In this document: positions 32,701 through 42,051 of the stretch, one piece after another
Position numbering within the stretch: position 1 is the first letter of the stretch
Layout: each line of letters begins with the position of its first letter
Position numbers and translations under genes: made by a program
Assembly: GCF_003947435.1 (NCBI RefSeq)
Contig: NZ_RCOS01000070.1
Span: forward strand, 1 to 48,894
Direction of reading: 5' to 3'
Length of the DNA: 48,894 nucleotides
Source of the DNA: Candidatus Methanodesulfokora washburnensis
GTDB lineage: Archaea; Korarchaeota; Korarchaeia; Korarchaeales; Korarchaeaceae
The notes under the pieces: generated by a model
Told to the model about the DNA's origin: nothing
The model's input: only the letters and a program-made list of their open reading frames with translations
The model's database searches: none

Positions 32701-34093
32701 TACGGATCCAGTAAGGGTTCACATGATCCTTGCTATAACCTTAGCTGTGCTCTTAATTGGCTGGGGAGTCCTGCTATCACCTCCCTTCAGAGGGCTGAGA
32801 GCATCAATAGGTCTGCCAACAGACCTTCCAGGGGCAAGATTCAATCCAGAAGTTAATGCAGCAGAAATAATAAGTAAAGATGAGGAGGGAGCAAAGTTCT
32901 TCTTGGCGAGAGTAGCTCACTATTACCATGCTTTGTTTGCTGTCCTTCTTTATGGAATGTTGGCAGCATTCGGCTCGATGAGAAAAGACGTAGTAGGGGT
33001 GGATCTTCTGAACATAACCTTAATAGGAACTATTTTCACTGTAACAGGGGCAATAGTTTACTCTTACATCAGCAGAACATTCTTCTGGCATGGTCTCTTC
33101 ATCTCCGGTCTCGCAATTCTATTCTCCTCTGGTTTATTAACTCTTTTGAGATTTAAACCGTCTAAGATGCTTGATCTAGCTTTAATAGTCGCATTAATAC
33201 TCCTGTTAGGTGGAGGAGCCATAGGAGCTTATGTGGGAAGCAGCTACATTAACTCAGAGGTGGCTGAGGGCTTCGAGAGAGCGAAGATATTAGCAAGATT
33301 CAATCCAGATCTCGGTGAGGATAATGAGATTTGGAGGGCAATGACCGGCCATCTCCATACGATGGTTGCTCTAGCTACTACAATGACATTCTTAATAGGC
33401 ATATACAGAATAGGGATTCTGGATGGAAAACTGGCAAATTTGAACGGAAAATTAGCCAAAATATCTATACTTTTAGTAATTTTTGGGGAGCTTGTAATGG
33501 CTTTAGCATCATATTCTGTTTGGTTCTTCGGGAAGATAGCCCATCTCATAATAACTCCAGCCGCCCTGATCTTAATAGCTTCAACGCTCATCCTTTCATT
33601 CCTAATGCATGGCTATGGACTTAAGGAGAGCTTCAAAGAGCCAAAGAGTCTTCTTTTCTGGGGACTTAGGCTGGGCAACATCTGGACATGGGCCTTCATA
33701 GCTCTGCCAGGCGCTATTGTTGCTATCAGCCTGAGAAAACCTATATTCTTTAATCCTGAGTTCAGAAACGAGCTTTGGGATTGGGCAGAGCTCTCTTACA
33801 ACATAGGCCATTGGCATATAATAGTTGTACTATGGGGTGTTATGCTTCTCCTGATATACCTAGCTGATGTACGCTCAAAGCTAGCCTCGGCATTTGGTTG
33901 GTTGTCCCTTATAGGAATGCTGGGAGCTACAGCCGCAGCTAATCTTTATATGCTTGCTAATCCTCCTGGTCCTTATTCGCCGAACCCTTACTCTAATTTC
34001 TGGCTTTCAACGATAGTTGAACCTTTCCTCATACTCATGTCCATAGGAATTGCTGTCTCCTACCTTCTTTTTCTTATATATAGTACAAAATGA
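32687..34093 (+). CDS. His-rich polytopic membrane protein, possibly heme-binding (oxidase-like)
   Basis: 468 residues with about 12 membrane segments. Several paired histidines lie in hydrophobic contexts: VAHYYHALF, FFWHGLF, MTGHLHTMVA, KIAHLII, LMHGYG and YNIGHWHIIVVLWG. The GHWH helix recalls the heme-ligand helix of the heme-copper oxidase/NO reductase superfamily, but the full ligand set and Tyr cannot be assigned by eye, so this is a suggestion. The ATG at 32687 overlaps the previous gene, and an ATG at 32723 would shorten it by 12 residues. Partner of the seven-helix protein. Confidence 0.6.
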   Translation: MGGVDTDPVRVHMILAITLAVLLIGWGVLLSPPFRGLRASIGLPTDLPGARFNPEVNAAEIISKDEEGAKFFLARVAHYYHALFAVLLYGMLAAFGSMRKDVVGVDLLNITLIGTIFTVTGAIVYSYISRTFFWHGLFISGLAILFSSGLLTLLRFKPSKMLDLALIVALILLLGGGAIGAYVGSSYINSEVAEGFERAKILARFNPDLGEDNEIWRAMTGHLHTMVALATTMTFLIGIYRIGILDGKLANLNGKLAKISILLVIFGELVMALASYSVWFFGKIAHLIITPAALILIASTLILSFLMHGYGLKESFKEPKSLLFWGLRLGNIWTWAFIALPGAIVAISLRKPIFFNPEFRNELWDWAELSYNIGHWHIIVVLWGVMLLLIYLADVRSKLASAFGWLSLIGMLGATAAANLYMLANPPGPYSPNPYSNFWLSTIVEPFLILMSIGIAVSYLLFLIYSTK

Positions 34094-34103
34094 CTTTTTT
34101 GAT
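34094..34103 (+). terminator. Oligo-T terminator
   Basis: CTTTTTTGAT follows the stop of the His-rich membrane protein immediately and should end that transcript. Confidence 0.45.
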
Positions 34104-34155
34104 AATAATATACAATCATGTCTTGGTTACTAAGCAGAAGCATGCATTTTTAAAA

Positions 34156-34314
34156 TTATTAATGAAGTCATTCGGGTAAGAAGGGAAGAATCCTTCAGAA
34201 AACTGAGAGAGCTTAGCCTGAAGCACCTTAATGAGATAGAGAAACCTCATAGGAAATTCAGGAGGGAATTCTCCCTTAATTCTAGTTGACGCAGATTCTC
34301 TAAGAGAAGGAAAA
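34156..34314 (+). pseudogene. Decayed partial copy of the vapBC pair at 30700
   Basis: Nearly identical to 30794-30964. It keeps the C-terminal half of VapB (INEVIRVRREESFRKLRELS onward), ending at the same stop position, then the first codons of VapC. The vapC TTG start has become TTA, 12 bases (GCTCTAATAGAT in the intact copy) are deleted in frame, and homology stops soon after. No start codon or promoter remains for the antitoxin half. It is a dead segmental duplicate about 3.4 kb from its source. Confidence 0.85.
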
Positions 34315-34447
34315 GATTCTATATGCAGAGATAAACAAAAAGGGTTTTCGGTATTTATGGCAAATAAGGGAGCTTAAACTAGGCATTTTATGGCTTCACT
34401 ACAGCTTTATATCTGAGAATCTCTAGTGATTACAGGGGCCTGAGTCC

Positions 34448-35158
34448 ATGAAAAAGTTTGAGGAGCTAGCCTATAGGCTCCATTCAATTGAAGCTCTGAG
34501 GATACTAAAGAAGACGATGTCATACAACGAACTCTCATCCATGCTGAACATGCCACCGACCGCCTTGAGTAGGTATGTCAATGGGCATGTTATCCCGAGC
34601 CTTGAGACAGCCCGCTTGATTCTCAATATATTCAAGAAGAAATACTTGATAATGGAAGTAAAGAATAGAATTATATTTGATGAATTCGGTGTGTTAAATA
34701 ACAGCCTTATAATATATGACCCAGTTCTCTTAAAATATATCATTCTCTCAGAATATGAGAGGATAAACTCCGTGAAGGTGGATAAGGTGCTAACATTTGA
34801 GACAGACGGAATACCTGTGGCATACCAGATAGCTTCTATACTTGGCAAAGAAGTCGCAGTAGCCAAGAAAACGAAGGAGATAGGTGTAAGGGAGTTCATA
34901 GAGATAAAGCAGGTCTTCAACTCCGGGATGTACCGGTACATCTACCTGCCCAAGAACACGATAAAAAGAGGGGATTACGTGCTCCTAGCAGATGATATAA
35001 TAAGAACCGGTGCAACGATAAAAGCGCTGATAAACCTCTGTAATAAGGCTAAAGCTAATGTTTCAGGGATATTTACGGTTATATCTCTCAGAAAGATGTG
35101 CGCGAAACTTGAGGAGGAGCTTAGAGTGCCCGTAATTTCCTTTATAGAATTGGAATAA
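34448..35158 (+). CDS. HTH-phosphoribosyltransferase regulator (GfcR/PurR-like)
   Basis: 236 residues. Residues 1-60 form a helix-turn-helix (MSYNELSSMLNMPPTALSRYVNGHVIPSLETA). The rest is a type I PRTase domain with VLTFETDGIPVAYQIA, a KKTKE loop and the PRPP-binding VLLADDIIRTGATIKAL. Archaeal proteins of this design use a PRTase fold as ligand sensor and control nucleotide or sugar genes. Convergent with carAB, so pyrimidine control is plausible. TATA-like CTTTATATC (about 34407) suits the ATG at 34448. Confidence 0.85.
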   Translation: MKKFEELAYRLHSIEALRILKKTMSYNELSSMLNMPPTALSRYVNGHVIPSLETARLILNIFKKKYLIMEVKNRIIFDEFGVLNNSLIIYDPVLLKYIILSEYERINSVKVDKVLTFETDGIPVAYQIASILGKEVAVAKKTKEIGVREFIEIKQVFNSGMYRYIYLPKNTIKRGDYVLLADDIIRTGATIKALINLCNKAKANVSGIFTVISLRKMCAKLEEELRVPVISFIELE

Positions 35159-35227
35159 CTGTTGTTAAAACCTGGCTTAAGAGGAGTACGTATAGTTCGC
35201 ATATTTTAAAAAGCCTCCTAGGAGCAC

Positions 35228-38200
35228 TTAAATAGTCACAGTTATATCTGTTATGTTTCTCCAGAACTTCTTCATCTCTTTGATTTCAATTTTATTTATG
35301 TCAAGCTTGGTCAGAGCTCTTGCCAATTCTAGCCCCAGTCTATGATCCAAAACTAGCGGTATTGCTAAATCAGCACCATAACGTCTGATCTTATAGTCTT
35401 TTTCCGGCGCATAACCCGTGGTAACGATCATATCCACCTTGTTATTCACAAGGTTTTCAAGGATCTTGGCCTCAGGAAGTGCATCTGCGCCTTTAACCTC
35501 CATGCCTTCTATTGTAATAACTTTATAATCTGCATTGATAAGTATACGTGTAGCCTCATTTAATTCAGCTATATTATTCTTCAATGGATTATAGATAAGA
35601 ATATGGCTATTTCTAGATGGCAACCTATTTCCTGAAACACTAAGCCAACTTAGTACCAGCGATTCTTCAAATGTACTGGCAAGAGCCGATGCCTCACCTA
35701 CACTTCTCATTTCAGGTCCTAAGAATGGATATGCACCTCTAAGTCTGGTCCATGAGAACTGTGGTGACTTTACTCCAAACCAATTCGGTAGTAGCAAGTT
35801 AAACTTCCCTACAAATGGTACACTGCTTAGTTTATCCATAAGCGAGGCCTCAGCAGCAGCTCTCATCAAGCTGTATCCTGTGACCTTGCTGGTAAACGGC
35901 ATCGATCTACTGGCTCTTAGATTAAGCTCGATGACAAGCACCTCACCATCCCTGTAAAGCATCTGCAGATTGTAGGGACCTTTGATTTTCAGAACCTCAT
36001 TCAACCTCATGGCTATCTCGCAGGCCCTTTTAGCTGCCTCTTTAGGCAGGGTTCTGAACGGTATTGACATAGTTGCGTCACCACTATGCACTCCAGTATG
36101 CTCAATGTGCTCGATAATAGTTCCTATAGCTGTCCTGCCGTCTCCTACAGCATCTATCTCAAACTCTATTGCGTCATTAATGAACTTTGACACAACTGCA
36201 GGATATTTCGGTGATATCTTAGTGGCCTTAGTTATATAGTCCAAGAGATCCTTCCTGCTCCATGCAATACCCATAGCAGAACCGCTAAGCACATAGCTTG
36301 GTCTCACAAGCACAGGAAAGCCTACCTCTTCAGTGAACTTCAGAATTTCATCGATGTTTGATGCTTCTGTCCATGGAGGCTGCTTTATCCCGAGCTCATC
36401 CAGTAACTTGCTGAAAAGCACCCTGTTTTCAGCCCTGTGAACACTGTAACCGGCTGTGCCCAGCAATCTGACACCTCTCTTTTCTAATTCCCATGCAATA
36501 TTGTTTGATACTTGCCCACCTAGGAATGCGACAACGCCAAAAGGTCTCTCAAACTCGCATATATCTAGGACTCTCTCCATAGTTATTTCATCAAAATACA
36601 ATCTTTCATTCATGTCCCAGTCCGTTGAGACGGTCTCGGGATTGCAATTAACCACTACAACTTTGTAATTTAGCATTCTCGCTTCATCAGCGAACGCCAC
36701 AGTGCTCCAGTCAAACTCCACACTTACGCCAATTCTAAAACCTCCAGCGCCAAGTACAACTATTTTGGGCTTTTCGCTTACCGAGCTTACATCATGTTCC
36801 CAGCCATTGTATGTCATATAGAGATAGTTTGTCTGGGCGGGCCATTCGGCCGCAAGCGTATCTATCTGCTTGACTACAGGTATTATGCTGAATTCTTTCC
36901 TCATCCTTCTAAGCCTGTCTACATCAACACCTAGGGCATTTGCCAGCTGCTCATCGCTGAACCCCATCCTCTTTCCTTCGGCGATTAACTGCTTGAGCAG
37001 ATCTTCATTCACTTTGCTGGGATGCTTTCTAAGTCTCTTTAAATTTTCATAGAATTGTACTGCAATCTTTATCTGCTTTAGAAAATGTTTGTCAATGCCC
37101 GTCATATTGTAGAGTGTATCGATATCAACATTATATTTCATTGCTTTAGCTATCCAAATAGGCCAGTAGGGTTCTCTCCTCTGTATCTTCTCCAAGACAT
37201 AATTGAGTGAGATGGAATCATCTTCATATATCTCCCCACCTACCAGACCCGGCTCTCCTATGTCGAGCATTCTCAGGCCTTTCTGCACAGCCTCTAGAAA
37301 TGTCCTGCCCACCGCCATGACCTCACCAACACTCTTCATCTCAGTCCCTAGGGATCTATCTATGCAGGAGAACTTATCCAGGTCCCATCTGGATATCTTT
37401 ACAGTAATGTAGTCCAAGCTTGGCTCAAAGCATGCAGATGTCCTGCCCGTAACCCTATTCAGGACTTCATATAGCTTATAACCGAGGGCAAGTTTCGCAG
37501 CTATGTAAGCTAGAGGGTATCCAGTTGCTTTACTGGCTAAAGCACTACTCCTCGACATCCTTGGATTTGTCTCGATCACATAAACTTCCTCGCTATTCTG
37601 AGGGTTTAGGGCTACCTGAACATTGCCCTCACCAACTAGAAAAATCGCTCTCCCTGTAGCTATAGACAAATTTCTTGAGAGCTGATATTCAAAGTCTGTG
37701 AGAGTTTGGCAGGGTGCAACTACCACCGATTCTCCTGTGTGGACGCCCATGGGATCCAAGTTCTCGAGGCATGCAACTGCAGCCGCATTGTCATGGGAAT
37801 CCCTGACAATTTCAAATTCTATTTCCTTCCAGTGATGCAGATATTTCTCAATGAGAACTTCTCCGACTTCGGACTGGGAAAATGCAGCTCTAAGTCTCTT
37901 TACAAGCTCTTCTTTCCCCCATGCAACAAAACTCCCAGCTCCTCCTAAGTTAAAGCTTACTCTAACCATGACAGGATAGCCTATCTTCTCGGCAATTTCT
38001 AGAGCTCCATCTATTGAGGTAGCGGCGCTGCTTGGAGGTACTGGTATACCATTCTTGGTCATAGTCTCCCTGAATAAAGATCTAGACAGAGCCCTCCTAA
38101 TGCCCTCTATGGGTGTTCCTAGAACTTTGATATCATACTTATTCAAAATACCATTATCATGTAGCTTTACACCAATAGTTAATGCTGTCTGCCCACCAAA

Positions 38201-38458
38201 CCCAATCATGATTCCATCAGGCCTCTCAGCCTCTATCACCCTAGCCACGAACTCTGGCCTAAGCGGCACCAAGTAGATCTTTTCGGCAAACTTATAACTA
38301 GTTTGAATAGTTGCTATATTTGGATTTATTAATATAGCCTCAATATCCTCCTCCTTCAGTGCTTTTAGTGCCTGGTTACCACTGTAATCGAATTCTGCTG
38401 CCTCGGCGATCTTGATGGGACCGGAACCTATGACAAGAACCTTTCTAACTGTTTCCAT
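35228..38458 (-). CDS. carB: Carbamoyl-phosphate synthase large subunit
   Basis: 1076 residues, full length. It has two ATP-grasp halves (VLVIGSGPIKIAEAAEFDYSG at the start and VLGAGGFRIGVSVEFDWS at about residue 565) and a C-terminal MGS-like regulatory domain (about 950 onward: ILIYNPLKNNIAEL, IVTTGY). It makes carbamoyl phosphate for pyrimidines and arginine from CarA-derived ammonia. The METVRKVLVIGSGP start (38458) was chosen. The frame is open 44 codons further but those overlap carA. It overlaps the end of carA by 14 bases, so translation is coupled. Confidence 0.95.
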   Translation of the reverse strand: METVRKVLVIGSGPIKIAEAAEFDYSGNQALKALKEEDIEAILINPNIATIQTSYKFAEKIYLVPLRPEFVARVIEAERPDGIMIGFGGQTALTIGVKLHDNGILNKYDIKVLGTPIEGIRRALSRSLFRETMTKNGIPVPPSSAATSIDGALEIAEKIGYPVMVRVSFNLGGAGSFVAWGKEELVKRLRAAFSQSEVGEVLIEKYLHHWKEIEFEIVRDSHDNAAAVACLENLDPMGVHTGESVVVAPCQTLTDFEYQLSRNLSIATGRAIFLVGEGNVQVALNPQNSEEVYVIETNPRMSRSSALASKATGYPLAYIAAKLALGYKLYEVLNRVTGRTSACFEPSLDYITVKISRWDLDKFSCIDRSLGTEMKSVGEVMAVGRTFLEAVQKGLRMLDIGEPGLVGGEIYEDDSISLNYVLEKIQRREPYWPIWIAKAMKYNVDIDTLYNMTGIDKHFLKQIKIAVQFYENLKRLRKHPSKVNEDLLKQLIAEGKRMGFSDEQLANALGVDVDRLRRMRKEFSIIPVVKQIDTLAAEWPAQTNYLYMTYNGWEHDVSSVSEKPKIVVLGAGGFRIGVSVEFDWSTVAFADEARMLNYKVVVVNCNPETVSTDWDMNERLYFDEITMERVLDICEFERPFGVVAFLGGQVSNNIAWELEKRGVRLLGTAGYSVHRAENRVLFSKLLDELGIKQPPWTEASNIDEILKFTEEVGFPVLVRPSYVLSGSAMGIAWSRKDLLDYITKATKISPKYPAVVSKFINDAIEFEIDAVGDGRTAIGTIIEHIEHTGVHSGDATMSIPFRTLPKEAAKRACEIAMRLNEVLKIKGPYNLQMLYRDGEVLVIELNLRASRSMPFTSKVTGYSLMRAAAEASLMDKLSSVPFVGKFNLLLPNWFGVKSPQFSWTRLRGAYPFLGPEMRSVGEASALASTFEESLVLSWLSVSGNRLPSRNSHILIYNPLKNNIAELNEATRILINADYKVITIEGMEVKGADALPEAKILENLVNNKVDMIVTTGYAPEKDYKIRRYGADLAIPLVLDHRLGLELARALTKLDINKIEIKEMKKFWRNITDITVTI

Positions 38459-39629
38459 GGTTCTGCACCAGTTTTTTGAATAGTTCAAAAACCCACGCTG
38501 TGTCATGAGGCCCTGCTCCACCCTCCGGATGAAACTGTGTTGCAATGATAGGCAGTTTTTTATGTATAACCCCTTCAACAGATTTATCATCTATATTTTT
38601 GAACCATAGCATAAAAGCTGCCTCGTTAAGGCTTTGCTCATCAACTGCATAACCATGATTTTGCGTAGTTATGTAACTTCTACCCGTGGTCATATCAACA
38701 ACTCCTTTGTTTGGTCCTCTGTGGCCATATCTCAACTTATATGTCTCTGCACCAAACGCAATGGATAGCAACTGCATCCCAAGGCATATTCCAAGTACGG
38801 GTACTCCTGACTCCGCTACTTCCCTCACGGTCTTTATCTGATTTACCAGGAGTGCTGGATTTCCGGGTCCATTGCTTATTACTATACCCTGAAAACCATC
38901 CAATAGCTGATCCGGTCTGGCCCAGCAGGGAAATCTAACTATTCTAAATCCATATCTCAGAAGCCACCTTAAAATTCCATACTTTAATCCACAGTCCAAG
39001 ACTGATATCGTTGCCACAGGCTTTGACAGGGGCTCATGTACCACAGCGGTCTTTGGTGAGACCCTGCATGTGAAGTCCTTTGAGTCATATCTTTCAGCAG
39101 TTCTTAGCTTCTTCTCCAGAACATCCCATCCTACTTCATCTCTTTCACTGAATACCGCTAGAACGCCCATCATAACTCCTCTCTCTCTAATTTTCTTGAC
39201 AAGTGCCCTAGTATCAACTCTGTACATTCCCGGTATATTGCTTTTTGCAAGCCATTTGTTCAAATCACAAACACTAAGGTGGTGGTTGGGCGGTGGAAGC
39301 TCTGCTACGATAAAGCCATCAACTTGGATCCTATCTGATTCATAATTCAGTGGAACACCACAATAGCTATGATCTTCTGCTGGAACACCATAACAACCAA
39401 CCATGGGGTGCGTCCAAACCAGTATCTGACCTGCATAGCTTGGATCCGTCAAGGCCTCTGTATATCCCGTCATACTTGTTGAGAAGACAACCTCGCCCAC
39501 TTTAACACCTTTAGCTCCAAAGCCACAGCCCTCTACAGCCTCGTCATTTTCCAGTAAAAGTCTGGCTTTTAACCCTGTTTCACATTTGAGATGTGGCAGC
39601 TGCTTTATTGATAAAAATCCCTTGAACAT
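38445..39629 (-). CDS. carA: Carbamoyl-phosphate synthase small (glutaminase) subunit
   Basis: 394 residues. The N-terminal CarA domain has GEVVFSTSMTGYTEALTDPSYAGQIL. The C-terminal class I glutamine amidotransferase has the nucleophile Cys in GICLGMQLLS and the catalytic pair in TQFHPEGG. It hydrolyses glutamine and channels ammonia to CarB. The first about 25 residues before LLLENDEAVEGCG are longer than in many homologues. A strong TATA (about 39659-39672) lies 30 or more bases before the ATG. Confidence 0.95.
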   Translation of the reverse strand: MFKGFLSIKQLPHLKCETGLKARLLLENDEAVEGCGFGAKGVKVGEVVFSTSMTGYTEALTDPSYAGQILVWTHPMVGCYGVPAEDHSYCGVPLNYESDRIQVDGFIVAELPPPNHHLSVCDLNKWLAKSNIPGMYRVDTRALVKKIRERGVMMGVLAVFSERDEVGWDVLEKKLRTAERYDSKDFTCRVSPKTAVVHEPLSKPVATISVLDCGLKYGILRWLLRYGFRIVRFPCWARPDQLLDGFQGIVISNGPGNPALLVNQIKTVREVAESGVPVLGICLGMQLLSIAFGAETYKLRYGHRGPNKGVVDMTTGRSYITTQNHGYAVDEQSLNEAAFMLWFKNIDDKSVEGVIHKKLPIIATQFHPEGGAGPHDTAWVFELFKKLVQNHGNS

Positions 39630-39658
39630 ACCATTAACCCTGTGGCTACTGTATCAGC

Positions 39659-39672
39659 GTATATTTATATTT
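39659..39672 (-). promoter_or_regulatory. TATA-like promoter of carAB
   Basis: On the minus strand AAAATATAAATATA is centred about 36 bases before the carA ATG. Confidence 0.5.
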
Positions 39673-39771
39673 TATGTAATAGGTAGCTCAAAAGATACCT
39701 TTATGTGTTACATGTAGAACTATGCCTCTGACTTCTTGCTAGGCTTGAGTCCCTTAATGCTCCACAAAAGG

Positions 39772-39780
39772 TTTTTATAC
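39772..39780 (+). promoter_or_regulatory. TATA-like promoter of the PadR operon
   Basis: TTTTTATAC lies about 37 bases before the ATG at 39813, and too close to the GTG at 39786, so it decides the start. A near-palindromic ATGTGTTACAT lies upstream at 39703-39713. Confidence 0.45.
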
Positions 39781-39812
39781 AAAGTGTGTCTTCAGATGTA
39801 TCGGTAGATATC

Positions 39813-40265
39813 ATGTTTCACAAGCCTCCCGTTAAGGGTTTCTTCAGGCTTCTAGTGCTTGATGCAATAAAAGAGGAGCCTCTTCATGGATATGAGATCA
39901 TGAAGAGGATAGGGGATGTGCTTGGAGGTAATCCCCCAAGTCCTGGAATTGTTTATCCTACTCTTCAATTTCTGGAGAACAAGGGATTTGTGAGATCGGG
40001 GAAAGCTGGAAAGAGGACTATCTATAGTATAACAGAGGAGGGGATCAGGTATCTTGAGGAAAATGAGGATAAGCTTAGGTGCTTCATGGAGAAAGCTGGT
40101 AGGATGAAGATAGTGAAAAAGATGGTCCCTCATGATATATTTCCTCTTCTCGAGGAGCTTGCCTCGAAGTACGACAGGATGACGGAGGAGCAGAGGGATG
40201 AGGTGAAAAGGGCATTCTGGAGGCTTATCCAAGATCTCAGCAGGATACTGGGTGATGTAAGATGA
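39813..40265 (+). CDS. PadR-family transcription regulator
   Basis: About 150 residues. The winged helix has the PadR pattern KGFFRLLVLDAIKEEPLHGYEIMKRI, PPSPGIVYPTLQFLENKGFVRS and the KRTIYSITEEG wing, with a helical dimerisation tail. PadR proteins usually repress the efflux genes beside them. Here the next two genes form an ABC exporter, and the stop overlaps the ATPase ATG (ATGA). Start: ATG at 39813, based on the TATA position. An upstream GTG (39786) would add nine residues. Confidence 0.88.
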   Translation: MFHKPPVKGFFRLLVLDAIKEEPLHGYEIMKRIGDVLGGNPPSPGIVYPTLQFLENKGFVRSGKAGKRTIYSITEEGIRYLEENEDKLRCFMEKAGRMKIVKKMVPHDIFPLLEELASKYDRMTEEQRDEVKRAFWRLIQDLSRILGDVR

Positions 40266-41251
40266 GTGCCATCTCAGTCAGGAATCTGGTTAAGAAGTTC
40301 GGCAACTTGACAGCTGTCGATGGGATAAGCTTTGATGTGAGAAAGGGAGAGATATTCGGATTTCTAGGGCCAAATGGAGCTGGAAAGACCACAACGATAA
40401 ACATACTGGTGACTTTAATGAGGCCGACAAGCGGTGAGGCATATGTTGCCGGCTATAATGTGGTTGAAGATCCCGTGAGGGTCAGGGAAAAGATAGGAAT
40501 AGTCTTTCAGGATCCCTCTGTGGACAGGAACCTCACTGGATGGGAAAATCTCTACATACATGGCCTGATATATGGGCTGAAAGGAGAGGAGCTGAGGAGA
40601 AGGGTTGAGGAGAGCTTGGAGTTTGCCGAGCTCACCAAGTTCAGGGATGTTGAGGTCAAGAATTACAGTGGAGGGATGATAAGGAGGCTTGAGATAGCAA
40701 GAGGCCTTATGCACAAGCCTGAGATACTCTTTCTGGATGAGCCGACAATAGGATTAGATCCCCAGACCAGGGCGAAGATATGGGAGTACGTGGAGAGGCT
40801 CAGGGAAGAGGCAGGAGTCACCGTTTTTCTCACCACTCACTACATAGAGGAAGCTGAAAGGCTCTGCGACAGGGTAGCTATAATAGATCATGGAAAAATA
40901 GTGGCAATTGGTAGCCCTGATGAGCTGAAGCAGGAAATTGGAGGGGATGTAATCTACATAAGGGTTGGGGATCACAGCAGTGCTGCAAGACTGCTAGAAG
41001 GACTTCAAAATAATGGAATGATAATAAGTCACAGGGAGCTGAATGGGGTCTTAGCTCTCAGCGTTAACAATGCCTCCAAGGTTATACCAACAGTCTTTGA
41101 GGCAGCAAGCATGATGGGAATTAGAATAGAGGAGATAAAGTACACCCAGCCCTCGCTGAGCGATGTATTCCTTCACTACACGGGAAGAGAGATAAGGGAT
41201 GAGGAGGCCGATTGGAGAGAGGGAATCAGGATGAGGCACAGGATGAGGTGA
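40262..41251 (+). CDS. ABC exporter ATPase (DrrA-like)
   Basis: 329 residues. Walker A GPNGAGKTTT is near residue 38, signature YSGGMIRRLEIARG at about 138, Walker B ILFLDEPTIGLDP at about 158 and the switch His in TTHYIEEAERLCD. The extended C-terminal domain of DrrA-type drug/lipid exporters follows. It energises the permease encoded next. Possible substrates are lipids or toxic compounds; none is indicated by sequence. Confidence 0.9.
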   Translation: MSAISVRNLVKKFGNLTAVDGISFDVRKGEIFGFLGPNGAGKTTTINILVTLMRPTSGEAYVAGYNVVEDPVRVREKIGIVFQDPSVDRNLTGWENLYIHGLIYGLKGEELRRRVEESLEFAELTKFRDVEVKNYSGGMIRRLEIARGLMHKPEILFLDEPTIGLDPQTRAKIWEYVERLREEAGVTVFLTTHYIEEAERLCDRVAIIDHGKIVAIGSPDELKQEIGGDVIYIRVGDHSSAARLLEGLQNNGMIISHRELNGVLALSVNNASKVIPTVFEAASMMGIRIEEIKYTQPSLSDVFLHYTGREIRDEEADWREGIRMRHRMR

Positions 41252-41256
41252 TCTGA

Positions 41257-42021
41257 ATGAATGAGAGAAACATAGTTTATGCCATGCTGTACAGGCAGTT
41301 GAGAAGATATTTTAGGGCTAGATCAAGGGTTCTAGGCACAATAATAAATCCGCTGATGTTCTTCCTTTTCCTCGGGATGGGATTCAGCGCCTCTATGAGG
41401 GGGATGTCAGCAGCGATAGGAGTTGACTACCTTGCTTTTCTAGCGCCTGGAATAGCTGTGATGACGGCTTTCTCCTCAAGCTTCATAGGGGGAATATCAG
41501 TGATATGGGACAAGGAGTTCGGCTTTCTGAAGGAAGTTCTGGTCGCTCCTGCATCCAGGACTTATGCAATACTGGGCAGAGCCCTAGGGGATTCAATAAC
41601 ATCAGTTATTCAATCATTTTTAATAATAATATTAATGTATGCTATTGTGCCATCGCTGAAAATAGAAGGACTTCTCTTTGCACTTGGATCGTGCTTTATA
41701 ACTTCACTAATGTTCAACAGCTTGGGAATAGCAATAGCATCAAAGATGAGGAGTCCTGAGGGCTTTCAGCTGATAGCAAATATCCTCATATTCCCCTTGA
41801 TATTCCTGAGCGGTGCTTTCTACCCAATAAACAACCTCCCAGCTGTCGTGAAGCCTATATTTTACATAAATCCGCTTACGTACTCCGTGGACCTGACAAG
41901 ATACTTCATGACTGGGATCTCATCGCTGCCCATATATGTAAGCCTTTCAGTGCTCCTGCTGCTCACAACAATATTTACGTTCTTATCGGCCAGGGTGTTC
42001 AACAGGAGCACTCTTGACTAA
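41257..42021 (+). CDS. ABC-2 type exporter permease (DrrB-like)
   Basis: 254 residues with six membrane helices of the ABC-2 family. The family block RSPEGFQLIANILIFPLIFLSGAFYPINNLP, then INPLTYSVDLTRYFM, is clear. It begins five bases after the ATPase gene, behind GATGAGGTGATC. With the ATPase it forms an exporter of unknown substrate under PadR control. Confidence 0.9.
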   Translation: MNERNIVYAMLYRQLRRYFRARSRVLGTIINPLMFFLFLGMGFSASMRGMSAAIGVDYLAFLAPGIAVMTAFSSSFIGGISVIWDKEFGFLKEVLVAPASRTYAILGRALGDSITSVIQSFLIIILMYAIVPSLKIEGLLFALGSCFITSLMFNSLGIAIASKMRSPEGFQLIANILIFPLIFLSGAFYPINNLPAVVKPIFYINPLTYSVDLTRYFMTGISSLPIYVSLSVLLLLTTIFTFLSARVFNRSTLD

Positions 42022-42051
42022 ACTTTCTAGATAAAACATGGAATGTACACA

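Noticed and set aside
38459-38590. 44-codon N-terminal extension of carB
   Set aside because: It overlaps carA fully, and CarB proteins begin close to the VLVIGSGPIKI strand. The ATG at 38458 fits.
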